Shown piece by piece: positions 1-8,077 of a DNA stretch of 64,000 nucleotides. Position numbers and translations under genes: made by a program. The number at the start of each line of letters is the position of its first letter. Within the stretch, counting starts at the first letter, position 1. The stretch covers positions 62,001-126,000 of the forward strand of contig CAVPOX010000016.1 in assembly GCA_963707075.1 (NCBI GenBank), given 5' to 3'. The notes under the pieces were generated by a model that worked only from the letters and a program-made list of their open reading frames with translations, did no database searches and was not told the origin of the DNA. Origin of the DNA: CAXMQZ01 sp963707075. GTDB lineage: Bacteria; Acidobacteriota; Thermoanaerobaculia; Multivoradales; JAHEKO01.

Positions 1-337
1 CCTCGGGATCGGCGCCCATCAGCGATTGAAACGCAGGCTGAAGCCAGTCCCGGCGCAACTGGTCTTCGAGCTCGCCTTCCGGCGTCTGCAGGTAAAGCGT
101 CTCACCCAGCTGTGTCAGACGGCGTTGCGCGGAGAGTAGGTGTTCATTGAGCTCGAACGAAAGAAACTGCGCCGAGCGGGTCAGGTGGGTCTTCTCCTGG
201 GTCTCGAGAATCTCGCGATTCTGTCTGACGACGAGATAGCTGCTGACCGCGAGCGGCACGATACCTGCTACCAGCAGGAGGAGAAAGAGCAGATAGCGCA
301 GCTTGAGCTGCTGGAGGATCTTGGTCAGTCGATTCAT
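1..337 (-). CDS. Membrane-anchored sensor-like protein, N-terminal part (cut by window edge)
   Basis: The reading frame opens at an ATG at 337-335 and runs off the window at base 1, giving 112 residues. It begins MNRLTKILQQLKLRYLL and has a strong hydrophobic segment (about residues 14-36, LLFLLLLVAGIVPLAV). The region after it (NREILETQEKTHLTRSAQ) looks like the start of an extracytoplasmic or coiled sensor domain. Signal anchors of this type are typical of sensor histidine kinases and of SpoIIE phosphatases with periplasmic sensors, but no catalytic domain lies inside the window, so the output function is unknown. The gene sits 123 bp downstream of aroB on the same strand and may be co-transcribed with it. 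Its Shine-Dalgarno is weak. Confidence 0.7.
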   Translation of the reverse strand, partial: MNRLTKILQQLKLRYLLFLLLLVAGIVPLAVSSYLVVRQNREILETQEKTHLTRSAQFLSFELNEHLLSAQRRLTQLGETLYLQTPEGELEDQLRRDWLQPAFQSLMGADPE

Positions 338-460
338 CGTCCGCCCGGAAAGCGCGCCAGCACCCGCGGTCTCTCGCCGCCGCGAAACAGGCGCACGCCA
401 AGTCGGATTATACGGATTGGCAGGGCAAGCTCCTGTGACAGACGCCACCCTGAATGACGA

Positions 461-1561
461 CTATTCCACCGCCCAGGGATCCTCGAGGAAGGCCTCCAAC
501 TGACGCTGCAACTCTTCGGACTCGACCTCCGAATTGGGTTGCCCCGAGCCGATGCGATTGGGCAGCACCCAGTTCAATCCGCTTTCCCTCGCCTTCTTGT
601 CCCGGCTCATCAGATTCAACAGATCCGCCGGATCTATCGCGGGCAGAGCCGGAAGATCGAAGCGGCTGATCAACTGTTGCACCTGTTCGATGCTCTTTGG
701 ATTCATCCCGCGACGCCCGGCCAATCGCATGGCGAAAAGCATCCCGTAGCCAACGGCTTCTCCGTGCCGCAGGGCGCGATAGTCCAGCTGTGCTTCGAGA
801 GCGTGGCCGAGGGTATGGCCGAAGTTGAGCAATCGCCGCAGATCGTTCTCGGTAGGATCCCTTTCGACGACCTTGATCTTGTTCTTCGATGCTCTGGCGA
901 CGACGCGGGCGAGTGCCTCGGCGTCCCCCCTCAATAGCTCGGCCAATCCGTCCTCGAGCTGATCGAAAAGCCCGGCATCGAGAATCACGCCGAGCTTGAC
1001 CACTTCCAGCAGACCGGCGCGCAACTCCTCGGTTGGCAGGGTCTCCAGAAACGCCGTCTCCGAGACTGTAGCCCATGGATGGTAGAAGAGGCCCACGCTG
1101 TTCTTGGCTTCGGGCAGGTTGATCCCGACCTTGCCGCCGATCGCCGCATCGACCTGGGCCAGAAGGGTGGTGGGGACCTGCAGAAAGGAGACCCCACGCA
1201 GGAAACAGCCGGCCACATACCCGGCGAGGTCACCGACACTACCTCCGCCGAAAGCCACCACTCGACTGTCTCGCTTGCCGCCTGCGGTCAACATCTTGCC
1301 CCAAAGGCGCTCGGCTGTGGCGACCGACTTGGCGGCCTCGCCCTCCGGCACCTCGAAGCGATGAAAACTGCCCGCCCTCTCCAGATGCGGGGCGAGCGTT
1401 TCGCCATGCAGGCTCCAGACCCTTGGGGTAGTGATGACGAAGACCGTCCGATCGGCCAACCAGCGCGCGATGTCATCGGCGAAGCTCTTCAGGGCGCCCT
1501 CCCCCACCACGACCGGCGTGGTCCCGGAAGGGTGACGCAGCGAAAGTCTGGTTACGGCCAC
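461..1561 (-). CDS. aroB: 3-dehydroquinate synthase
   Basis: 366 residues, the normal AroB length. It converts DAHP to 3-dehydroquinate, the second shikimate-pathway step, in the cytoplasm using NAD and a divalent metal. The nucleotide-binding loop GGGSVGD lies at residues 105-111 and the conserved TTLLAQVDAAIGGKVGIN at 131-148. The metal ligands expected for the family are present: Glu186 (in EVVK), His249 (NFGHT) and His266 (HGEAV). The start is GTG preceded by GGAAGG about nine bases upstream. It follows aspS after 6 bp, so it is the third gene of a hisS-aspS-aroB operon. aroC, the last enzyme of the pathway, lies about 4 kb away on the other strand. Confidence 0.97.
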   Translation of the reverse strand: MAVTRLSLRHPSGTTPVVVGEGALKSFADDIARWLADRTVFVITTPRVWSLHGETLAPHLERAGSFHRFEVPEGEAAKSVATAERLWGKMLTAGGKRDSRVVAFGGGSVGDLAGYVAGCFLRGVSFLQVPTTLLAQVDAAIGGKVGINLPEAKNSVGLFYHPWATVSETAFLETLPTEELRAGLLEVVKLGVILDAGLFDQLEDGLAELLRGDAEALARVVARASKNKIKVVERDPTENDLRRLLNFGHTLGHALEAQLDYRALRHGEAVGYGMLFAMRLAGRRGMNPKSIEQVQQLISRFDLPALPAIDPADLLNLMSRDKKARESGLNWVLPNRIGSGQPNSEVESEELQRQLEAFLEDPWAVE

Positions 1562-1567
1562 GACAAT

Positions 1568-3313
1568 CTACCTTCCGAGTCCCAGCTCATCGAGTTGATC
1601 CGCATCGACCTCGGAAGGCGCCTCCGTCATCAGGCAGGTCGCCGAGGCCGTCTTGGGAAAGGCGATCACATCGCGAATCGAGGCGGCTCCCGCCATCAAC
1701 ATGACGATCCGATCCAGCCCAAGAGCCAGTCCCCCGTGCGGTGGGGCGCCGTAACGCAGCGCATCCAACAGGAAGCCAAACCGAGCGCGCGCTTCCTCGC
1801 GATCGATGCCCAGCACTCCGAAGACCCGCTGCTGCAACTCCGAATCGTGGATACGAATGGACCCCCCACCGAGCTCGAGGCCATCCATGACCACATCGTA
1901 CGCACTGGCCCGAACCGCACCTGGATCGCTCTCCAGTCGATCGATATCGCGCGGATCCGGCGAGGTGAAAGGATGATGACAGGCGTAGAAGCGCTGCGTC
2001 TCCTCGTCCCACTCGACGAGGGGAAAACCGGTCACCCAGAGAAACGCGTGAGCTTCGGTCTCGGTCAGTCCACAGCTCTCACCGGCTGCGAGACGCAGGG
2101 AGCCGAGGGCGGTGGCGGCAATCGACGCTGGCGCCGCGACCAGCAGAGCCAGATCGCCCTCCTCCAGCGCGAGCCGCTCGGCAGCCCCCTCGACCTGACC
2201 GGCAGCGAGCACATTCTTGACCTGGAAGGTGACCTCGCCTGCCGCGCGCTTCAAAGTCAGCACTCCTGCAGCGCCCGCGCCACGTGCAATCTCGGCCCAC
2301 GCGTCGATCTGCTTGCGAGAGGCGCCAGCGGCACCCGGGAATCGCACCCCTCGAATGACCCCTCCGTCAGCGACGGTCTGACTGAACGCGCGAAACTCAC
2401 TCTCGCCCAACAGATCAGTCAGATCGGCGATCTCCAGACCGAACCGCAGGTCGGGACGGTCGGTGCCGTAGCGCAGCATCGCTTCCGCATGGGAAAGACG
2501 CTGGAACGGGACCTGTGGCTCGATGCCGGCAAGCGGGAAGATCCGGGCGAACAGCCCCTCGATCACCGCGAAGATCTCGTTTTCGGTCGGAAACGCCATC
2601 TCCACATCGACCTGGGTGAACTCGGGCTGCCGATCGGCCCGCAGATCCTCATCTCTGAAGCACCGCGCGATCTGAACATATTTGTCGAAACCCGACACCA
2701 TGAGAATCTGCTTGAACAGCTGCGGTGACTGCGGCAAGGCGTAGAAGCTCCGCTGGCGAACTCGACTCGGCACCAGGTAGTCCCGCGCGCCTTCGGGAGT
2801 CGACCGGGTCAGGATCGGGGTCTCGATGTTGAGAAAGCCCTGTTCGTCGAAGTACTTCAAGGTCTCCAGGGTCACCTTGTGGCGGAGGATCAGATTGCGC
2901 TGGAGCTCCTCGCGTCTGAGGTCCAGGTAGCGGTAGCGCAGGCGCGTCTCTTCGGACGCCTCCGCCTGCCCCTCGACCGCGAAGGGCAATGGCTCCGCCC
3001 TGGCCAGGATCGCGGCCCGCTCGGCCACGACTTCGATCTCGCCAGTCGCCATCTCGCGATTGATTGCCTCGGGCGACCGCTCGGCGACAACGCCTTCGAC
3101 ATCCACTACCCACTCCAGGCGCACGGCATCGAGGGCCTCGGCCACCTCCGGATGCTCTTCCGGGCGCACCACGACCTGCGCGATACCGCTGCGGTCACGA
3201 ATCTGCAGGAAGATCAGCCCCCCCAGGTCTCGCCGCCGATGCACCCAACCCTGCAGTCTGACGCGCTGCCCGGCGTTCTCCCGTCGCAGATTTCCTGCCT
3301 CACAACGTTTCAT
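1568..3313 (-). CDS. aspS: Aspartyl-tRNA synthetase, bacterial type
   Basis: 581 residues, typical for bacterial AspRS with the GAD insertion domain. It charges tRNA-Asp with aspartate. An N-terminal OB-fold anticodon-binding domain is seen (GWVHRRRDLGGLIF, residues 22-35), then class II motif 2 (FRDEDLRADRQPEFTQ) and motif 3 near the C-terminus (GLALGLDRIVMLMAG). Residue 30 is Leu, as in discriminating enzymes such as E. coli AspRS, where non-discriminating Asp/Asn enzymes usually have His. This suggests, but does not prove, specificity for tRNA-Asp only. The ATG overlaps the hisS stop as ATGA, indicating translational coupling. Confidence 0.97.
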   Translation of the reverse strand: MKRCEAGNLRRENAGQRVRLQGWVHRRRDLGGLIFLQIRDRSGIAQVVVRPEEHPEVAEALDAVRLEWVVDVEGVVAERSPEAINREMATGEIEVVAERAAILARAEPLPFAVEGQAEASEETRLRYRYLDLRREELQRNLILRHKVTLETLKYFDEQGFLNIETPILTRSTPEGARDYLVPSRVRQRSFYALPQSPQLFKQILMVSGFDKYVQIARCFRDEDLRADRQPEFTQVDVEMAFPTENEIFAVIEGLFARIFPLAGIEPQVPFQRLSHAEAMLRYGTDRPDLRFGLEIADLTDLLGESEFRAFSQTVADGGVIRGVRFPGAAGASRKQIDAWAEIARGAGAAGVLTLKRAAGEVTFQVKNVLAAGQVEGAAERLALEEGDLALLVAAPASIAATALGSLRLAAGESCGLTETEAHAFLWVTGFPLVEWDEETQRFYACHHPFTSPDPRDIDRLESDPGAVRASAYDVVMDGLELGGGSIRIHDSELQQRVFGVLGIDREEARARFGFLLDALRYGAPPHGGLALGLDRIVMLMAGAASIRDVIAFPKTASATCLMTEAPSEVDADQLDELGLGR

Positions 3314-4572
3314 TGCATCCCCCTGAAGTGGTCGACCAGGCGGGCGCGTGCGACCTTCGACTGTTCGGCCGAGTCGAGATCTCGAACGGTCACCTCCTGG
3401 CGCTCGATCTCCTCGTCACCCACCATGACGACGTAGCGCGACCCGGCCCGGTGCGCCCGCTTGAGCGCCGCCTTGACCGAGCGCGGCGCCAGCTCAGCGG
3501 CCGCCGCAAGGCCAGCCTCGCGCAGCGACTGCGCCACACTCAAGGCTTCGTCGGGCGCGACACTGCCGGCCACGACGACTGCAATGGGCGGCTCGGGGCG
3601 CACTGCCGACCTGAAGGTGTCGGGCAAGACTTCGATGAGGCGGTCTTGCCCGATGGCGAATCCGATCCCAGGCAACGACTGCCCGCCGAGCTCTTCGACG
3701 AGTCCGTCGTAGCGCCCACCGCCGACAATGGCATCCTGGGCGCCGAGCCCCGCGGAGACGATTTCGAAAACGGTGTGCGTGTAGTAGTCGAGACCACGCA
3801 CCAGTCGGGGCTCGACACGGTGGGCAACCTCGTGGCGGGCCAGGATCGTCTGCACGGCAGCGAAGTGGGTGCGTGCCTCCGGGGTCAGAAAGTCGATCAG
3901 CTGAGGGGCCTCACGCAGAAGCTCCTGGTCGCCCGGATCCTTGCTGTCCAGAATACGCAACGGATTCGTCTCCAACCGTCGCTGGCTGTCGGCCGTCAGC
4001 GCCTGCCGCATGGGCTGCAGATACTCTCGCAAACCGTTACCATACGCCACTCGGGACGAATCGTCTCCTACCGTATTGAGCTGCACGACGAGGTCGCTGA
4101 AACCCAGCTCGGTGAGGAAACCCACCAGCATGAGAATCACCTCGGCGTCGGACTGCGGGCCGGGGTCGCCGATCAACTCGGCACCGATCTGGTGAAACTG
4201 CCGGTAGCGCCCTTTCTGCGGTCGCTCGTAGCGAAACTGTGGGCCAATGTAGTAGAGCTTCACCGGCAAGGGCTCGGTCTGCATGCCGTGCTGGACGAAG
4301 GCCCGCACCACCGACGCGGTGTTCTCAGGGCGCAGCGTCAGGCTCCTCCCCTTGCGATCGTCAAAGGTGTACATCTCCTTGCCAACGATGTCCGTGCTCT
4401 CACCGACACTGCGGACAAAGAGATCGGTATCCTCGAGAATCGGTGTTCTGATCTCCTGATAACCATAGGTGCCAAAGACCCTTCGTGCAACCGCTTCCAC
4501 CGCCGCCCAGATCGCGGTTTCTGGGGGTAGTAAGTCCCGGGTGCCTTTGACCGCCTGGAATTTCTTGCTCAA
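3310..4572 (-). CDS. hisS: Histidyl-tRNA synthetase
   Basis: 420 residues, the usual HisRS length. It attaches histidine to tRNA-His. Visible landmarks are the N-terminal FQAVKGTRDLLPPE, class II motif 1 region, motif 2 (YYIGPQFRYERPQKGRYRQF), the HisA-type motif LVRGLDYYTHTVFE, motif 3 (GIGFAIGQDRLIEVL) and a C-terminal anticodon-binding domain. The frame is open further upstream, but the start chosen is the TTG at 4572-4570 (reads MSKKFQAVKG), because GGAGGAG stands six bases before it. The upstream residues would be arginine-rich and unlike HisRS. It is the first gene of the hisS-aspS-aroB operon. Confidence 0.95.
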   Translation of the reverse strand: MSKKFQAVKGTRDLLPPETAIWAAVEAVARRVFGTYGYQEIRTPILEDTDLFVRSVGESTDIVGKEMYTFDDRKGRSLTLRPENTASVVRAFVQHGMQTEPLPVKLYYIGPQFRYERPQKGRYRQFHQIGAELIGDPGPQSDAEVILMLVGFLTELGFSDLVVQLNTVGDDSSRVAYGNGLREYLQPMRQALTADSQRRLETNPLRILDSKDPGDQELLREAPQLIDFLTPEARTHFAAVQTILARHEVAHRVEPRLVRGLDYYTHTVFEIVSAGLGAQDAIVGGGRYDGLVEELGGQSLPGIGFAIGQDRLIEVLPDTFRSAVRPEPPIAVVVAGSVAPDEALSVAQSLREAGLAAAAELAPRSVKAALKRAHRAGSRYVVMVGDEEIERQEVTVRDLDSAEQSKVARARLVDHFRGMQ

Positions 4573-4728
4573 TCGCACTCCTCCGCAACATCTCCCCGGC
4601 TCCGGGGCTTTCGATCCCTCGCGGGCCACAAGCAACGACGTGGGCATCCCTCCGCAGGAAGGCACAGAAGGCCTCAATGATAGCGTACGCCGGGGTCGAC
4701 TGAACGTGTGTCTGGCGACCCCGAATCG

Positions 4729-5436
4729 ATGCCGCAATCACCTTTCCCCCGAGTCGATGTCGTCATTCCCGCCTTCAACGAGGAGGAATCGCTGCCACTG
4801 GTTCTGGCGGCCGTTCCCCAGCCCCCGGTAGGCCGGGTCGTGGTCGTCGACAATGCCTCCAGCGACCGCACCGCCGCGGTCGCCGACGAGGGGGGCGCCA
4901 TCGTGGTGCGAGAAGAGCGCCCGGGCTACGGCAGCGCTTGCCTGGCCGGTATCGACTACCTGCGCCAGCACGACCCGCCGGCGATTCTGGTGTTCCTCGA
5001 TGGCGACTACTCCGATCACCCCGAAGAGTTGCCCGAAGTCATCGCCCCCCTCGTCGCCGGCAAGACCGACCTGGTGATCGGCTCCCGCACCCTCGGCAGC
5101 CGCGAACCGGGAGCCCTGTTGCCGCAGGCCAGGGTCGGCAACGTCATCGCTTGCCGGATGATCCAGGCCCTCTACGGACATCGCTACACCGACCTCGGCC
5201 CCTTTCGCGCCATTGCCTGGCCCGCTCTCGAGAGGCTTCAGATGGCGGATCCCGACTTCGGCTGGACCGCCGAGATGCAGGTCAAGGCTCTGCGGCACGG
5301 CCTGCGAGTCACCGAGGTGCCGGTGAGCTATCGCAAGCGGGTCGGCGTCTCCAAGATCACCGGCACCGTCAAGGGAACCCTTCTCGCCGGTTACAAGATC
5401 CTCTTCACGGTTCTGCGTTACAGTACCGGCCGATGA
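4729..5436 (+). CDS. Family 2 glycosyltransferase (DPM1-like)
   Basis: 235 residues from the ATG at 4729; a GTG at 4708 in the same frame would add seven. A GT-A fold is shown by the N-terminal VVIPAFNEEESLPL, the nucleotide-sugar loop VVDNASSDRTA and the acidic metal motif LDGDYSDHPEE (near residue 90), followed by an IGSR loop. There are no convincing membrane helices, so it resembles short dolichol/polyprenyl-phosphate mannosyl- or glucosyltransferases. Such enzymes move a sugar from a nucleotide donor to a lipid carrier or acceptor. The acceptor cannot be read from the sequence. The stop overlaps the next start as ATGA, so it is coupled to the thioesterase gene. Confidence 0.85.
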   Translation: MPQSPFPRVDVVIPAFNEEESLPLVLAAVPQPPVGRVVVVDNASSDRTAAVADEGGAIVVREERPGYGSACLAGIDYLRQHDPPAILVFLDGDYSDHPEELPEVIAPLVAGKTDLVIGSRTLGSREPGALLPQARVGNVIACRMIQALYGHRYTDLGPFRAIAWPALERLQMADPDFGWTAEMQVKALRHGLRVTEVPVSYRKRVGVSKITGTVKGTLLAGYKILFTVLRYSTGR

Positions 5437-5861
5437 CCGACGAAGCCCTGCGCACCGAGGTGGAAGTCGACGTGCGCTACGCCGAAACCGACCAGATGGG
5501 TGTGGTGCATCATGCCAACTATCTGATCTGGTTCGAGCTGGCCCGCACGGATCTGTGCACCCACTCCGGCTTCCACTACAGCCAGATCGAAGAGCTCGGC
5601 TATCTGCTGATGGTGACGGCGGCGGAAGTGAAGTATCGCCGCGGAGCCCGCTATGGCGACCGCCTGCGGATCGCGGCCTGGCTCGAGCGCCTCGGCAGCC
5701 GGGGACTGCGATTCGCCTACGAGGTGCTGCGCGGCGACGAGCTCCTGGCCACGGGTGCGACCGAGCATGTCTGGGTCGACGCCAGCTCCCAGCGACTCTG
5801 CCGAACACCTGAGCCCCTGCGCGAGCCCTTCGCCCGACTCGCCGGTGCCCGGCCGCGCTGA
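5433..5861 (+). CDS. Acyl-CoA thioesterase, YbgC/4HBT hot-dog family
   Basis: 142 residues, the size of a single hot-dog fold. The conserved segment VRYAETDQMGVVHHANY contains the catalytic aspartate and the HxxxY of the YbgC / 4-hydroxybenzoyl-CoA thioesterase family, followed by YLIWFELARTD. These enzymes hydrolyse short-chain or aromatic acyl-CoA thioesters in the cytoplasm; the substrate here is not predictable. The start overlaps the stop of the glycosyltransferase gene by four bases, and aroC begins 19 bp after the stop, so the three genes probably share a transcript. Confidence 0.88.
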   Translation: MTDEALRTEVEVDVRYAETDQMGVVHHANYLIWFELARTDLCTHSGFHYSQIEELGYLLMVTAAEVKYRRGARYGDRLRIAAWLERLGSRGLRFAYEVLRGDELLATGATEHVWVDASSQRLCRTPEPLREPFARLAGARPR

Positions 5862-5880
5862 TTCCGATATCCTTGCCGCC

Positions 5881-7059
5881 ATGCAAAGGGTCCAGCTCAC
5901 GACTGCCGGCGAGAGTCACGGTCCCGGATTGACTGCCATCCTCACTGGCATACCGGCCGGGCTGAACCTCGACATGGAGTTCGTCCAGACCGAGCTCGCC
6001 CGCCGGCAACACGGACATGGGCGTGGACGGCGCATGCAGATCGAGACCGACCAGGTCGAGATTCGCGGAGGCGTTCGCAACGCCGAGACGCTGGGCAGCC
6101 CCATTGCGCTGTGGATCCCCAATCGCGACTTCACCAACTGGATCGACGTCATGGGACCGCTTGCAATCGACGCCAAGCGGGCCGCAGATCGCCGGCTGCG
6201 TTCGCCACGGCCCGGACATGCCGACCTCGCCGGTGGGCTCAAGTTCGATCGTCGGGATCTGCGCGACATTCTCGAACGAGCCTCCGCTCGAGAGAGCGTG
6301 GCACGCGTCGCCGCGGGTGCCATCGCCAAGCTCCTGCTGCGGGAGTTCGGGATCGAGATTCGCAGTGGTGTCCGGTCTCTGGGCTCCGTCGGTGCGGACG
6401 CTCCTCCGCCCCGGTGGCAGGACCTTCTGGCAATGGATGATGCCTCGCCGTTGCGTGCCATCGACCCCTCGCTGGAGCCCGAGATGATGCGGCTGGTCGA
6501 CCGGGCCAAAGCGGACGGCGACACCCTGGGCGGCAGGGTGTCGGTGATCGCCCACAATGTCCCGACCGGGCTCGGGTCCCACGTTCAGTGGAACGAAAAG
6601 CTGGATGGAAAGCTGGCCCAGGCCGTGATGTCCGTACCTGCAGTCAAGAGCGTCGAAATCGGCGCGGCAGTCACCACCAGCGGGCTCCCCGGAAGCCAGG
6701 CCCACGATCCAATCCACTACGACGCCGACCGCGGAGGCTGGCAGCGCACCAGCAACCATGCCGGTGGTCTCGAAGGTGGTATCAGCAACGGCGAGGACAT
6801 AGTCATCACGGCCTTCAAGAAGCCGATCTCGACCCTTCGCGAAGGTCTGCCCTCGGTCGACATCGATTCACTGTCACCTGCCCGGGGGCAATACGAGCGC
6901 AGCGACGTTACAGCCTTGCCGGCAGCGGGAGTCATCGCAGAATCGATGGTCGCCCTCGTTCTCGCCGATGCTCTCTTGCTCAAGACCGGCGGCGACTCCC
7001 TGGCCGAAGTGATGGCTCATTTCAAGGCCACCCAGGCTCTCCAGGCGGACTGGCCTTAG
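5881..7059 (+). CDS. aroC: Chorismate synthase
   Basis: 392 residues from the ATG at 5881, a normal length; longer in-frame extension overlaps the thioesterase and was rejected. It forms chorismate from EPSP with reduced FMN, completing the shikimate pathway. Family signatures are visible: GESHGPGLTAILTGIPAGL near residue 12, RRQHGHGRGRRM followed by the DQVEIRGGVR strand, RPGHADLAGGLKF, and GGLEGGISNGEDI near residue 300. Arginine/histidine FMN- and substrate-binding residues of these motifs are retained. It ends 15 bp before the convergent transporter gene. Confidence 0.97.
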   Translation: MQRVQLTTAGESHGPGLTAILTGIPAGLNLDMEFVQTELARRQHGHGRGRRMQIETDQVEIRGGVRNAETLGSPIALWIPNRDFTNWIDVMGPLAIDAKRAADRRLRSPRPGHADLAGGLKFDRRDLRDILERASARESVARVAAGAIAKLLLREFGIEIRSGVRSLGSVGADAPPPRWQDLLAMDDASPLRAIDPSLEPEMMRLVDRAKADGDTLGGRVSVIAHNVPTGLGSHVQWNEKLDGKLAQAVMSVPAVKSVEIGAAVTTSGLPGSQAHDPIHYDADRGGWQRTSNHAGGLEGGISNGEDIVITAFKKPISTLREGLPSVDIDSLSPARGQYERSDVTALPAAGVIAESMVALVLADALLLKTGGDSLAEVMAHFKATQALQADWP

Positions 7060-7074
7060 GTCCCTAACCTTCTC

Positions 7075-7953
7075 TCAGAGCAGGATCAGGGCCACGCCGA
7101 CCCCCATGACCGTGACCGCCACGAAGCGTTGCGGTTCGAGCTCCTCGTCGAAGATCAGGCGGCCCCAGAGCAGCGCCAGGATCGAGCCCACGCTGCGCTT
7201 CATTGTCTCGACAAACCCGACCCACACCATTCTGATGGCCACCAGTTGGAGAGCCAGCGCTCCGACGCTGACCAAGACGCCGGCAACCAGCAGGCCGGGT
7301 CGATTCCGCAGGTCCCGGAACTCCTCCAGGCGTCCCCGCCCCAGCGCCAGGATGATCAGCGCGAGCGCCACTCCGAGACTGAGCACGATGCCATGAAAGG
7401 TCGGGCTCGACTGCATGACCGCCAACTTGTCCAGCGGCATGGCCAGAGACCACAGGAGTGCCACCCCGACCATCAGACGACTGCCGGGTTCACGCAGGAA
7501 AGCCCGCCAGGCGAGTCTGGGACTCGGCGCATCGCGCCCCAGGTTGAGCCAGAAAGCGCCAACCACTACCAGCGCGATCCCCACCCACTGACGAGGGCTC
7601 GGGGCTTCGTGCAAGAGCGGAATGGCCAAAATCGAGGTAAAGACCGGCGTCAGCGACAGGAACGGTATCGTCAGACTCAAGGGAGAGCGCCGCACCGCCT
7701 CGATGAAGGCCAGGTTGGCGGCCACGTTTAGCAGCGTGGAGGCGAGTCCCGGCAGCCAGTAGCCCGCACTCGGTGGCGAGCCATCGGCCAACACATGCCA
7801 GGCGAGGAAGAACGGCGCCATTCCCCCCGCCAGGCCGAACAACATCGGTACCGGCCGCACCCAGGATGCCAGCAGCTTGCGACAGATGTCGGCTCCAGAG
7901 AAGGCGATTGCGCAACCCAGGACCAGGACTACCGCCAGAGTCGGGACGATCAC
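7075..7953 (-). CDS. EamA/DMT-family transporter
   Basis: 292 residues with about ten hydrophobic segments arranged as two repeats, the EamA (DMT superfamily) layout. The second repeat includes LVAGVLVSVGALALQLVAI, and the typical end-of-repeat pattern WGRLIFDEELEPQRFV precedes the last helix. These inner-membrane proteins export or import amino acids, drugs or metabolites; the substrate cannot be inferred. The start is GTG (MIVPTLAVVLVLG). It is convergent with aroC and stands alone, with no partner genes on its strand. Confidence 0.85.
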   Translation of the reverse strand: MIVPTLAVVLVLGCAIAFSGADICRKLLASWVRPVPMLFGLAGGMAPFFLAWHVLADGSPPSAGYWLPGLASTLLNVAANLAFIEAVRRSPLSLTIPFLSLTPVFTSILAIPLLHEAPSPRQWVGIALVVVGAFWLNLGRDAPSPRLAWRAFLREPGSRLMVGVALLWSLAMPLDKLAVMQSSPTFHGIVLSLGVALALIILALGRGRLEEFRDLRNRPGLLVAGVLVSVGALALQLVAIRMVWVGFVETMKRSVGSILALLWGRLIFDEELEPQRFVAVTVMGVGVALILL

Positions 7954-8077
7954 GTCGCGATTCTACCGACTTCCGTCAGGCCCGGAGACCGATCGAGGCT
8001 CGGTGCAATCGCCCACAGCAGAACCCGGGTCGCGGCTGCTAAACTCCCATCGCTAAACAGGAATCGGTGAAACCAGA

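Noticed and set aside
1079..2728. Long plus-strand open frame of 549 codons
   Set aside because: It is the antisense shadow of aroB and aspS, both of which are certain; its translation has no family features and is rich in Arg, His and Gln.
4738..6759. Minus-strand open frame of 673 codons
   Set aside because: It is antisense to the glycosyltransferase, thioesterase and aroC genes; high GC3 of those genes produces long antisense frames.
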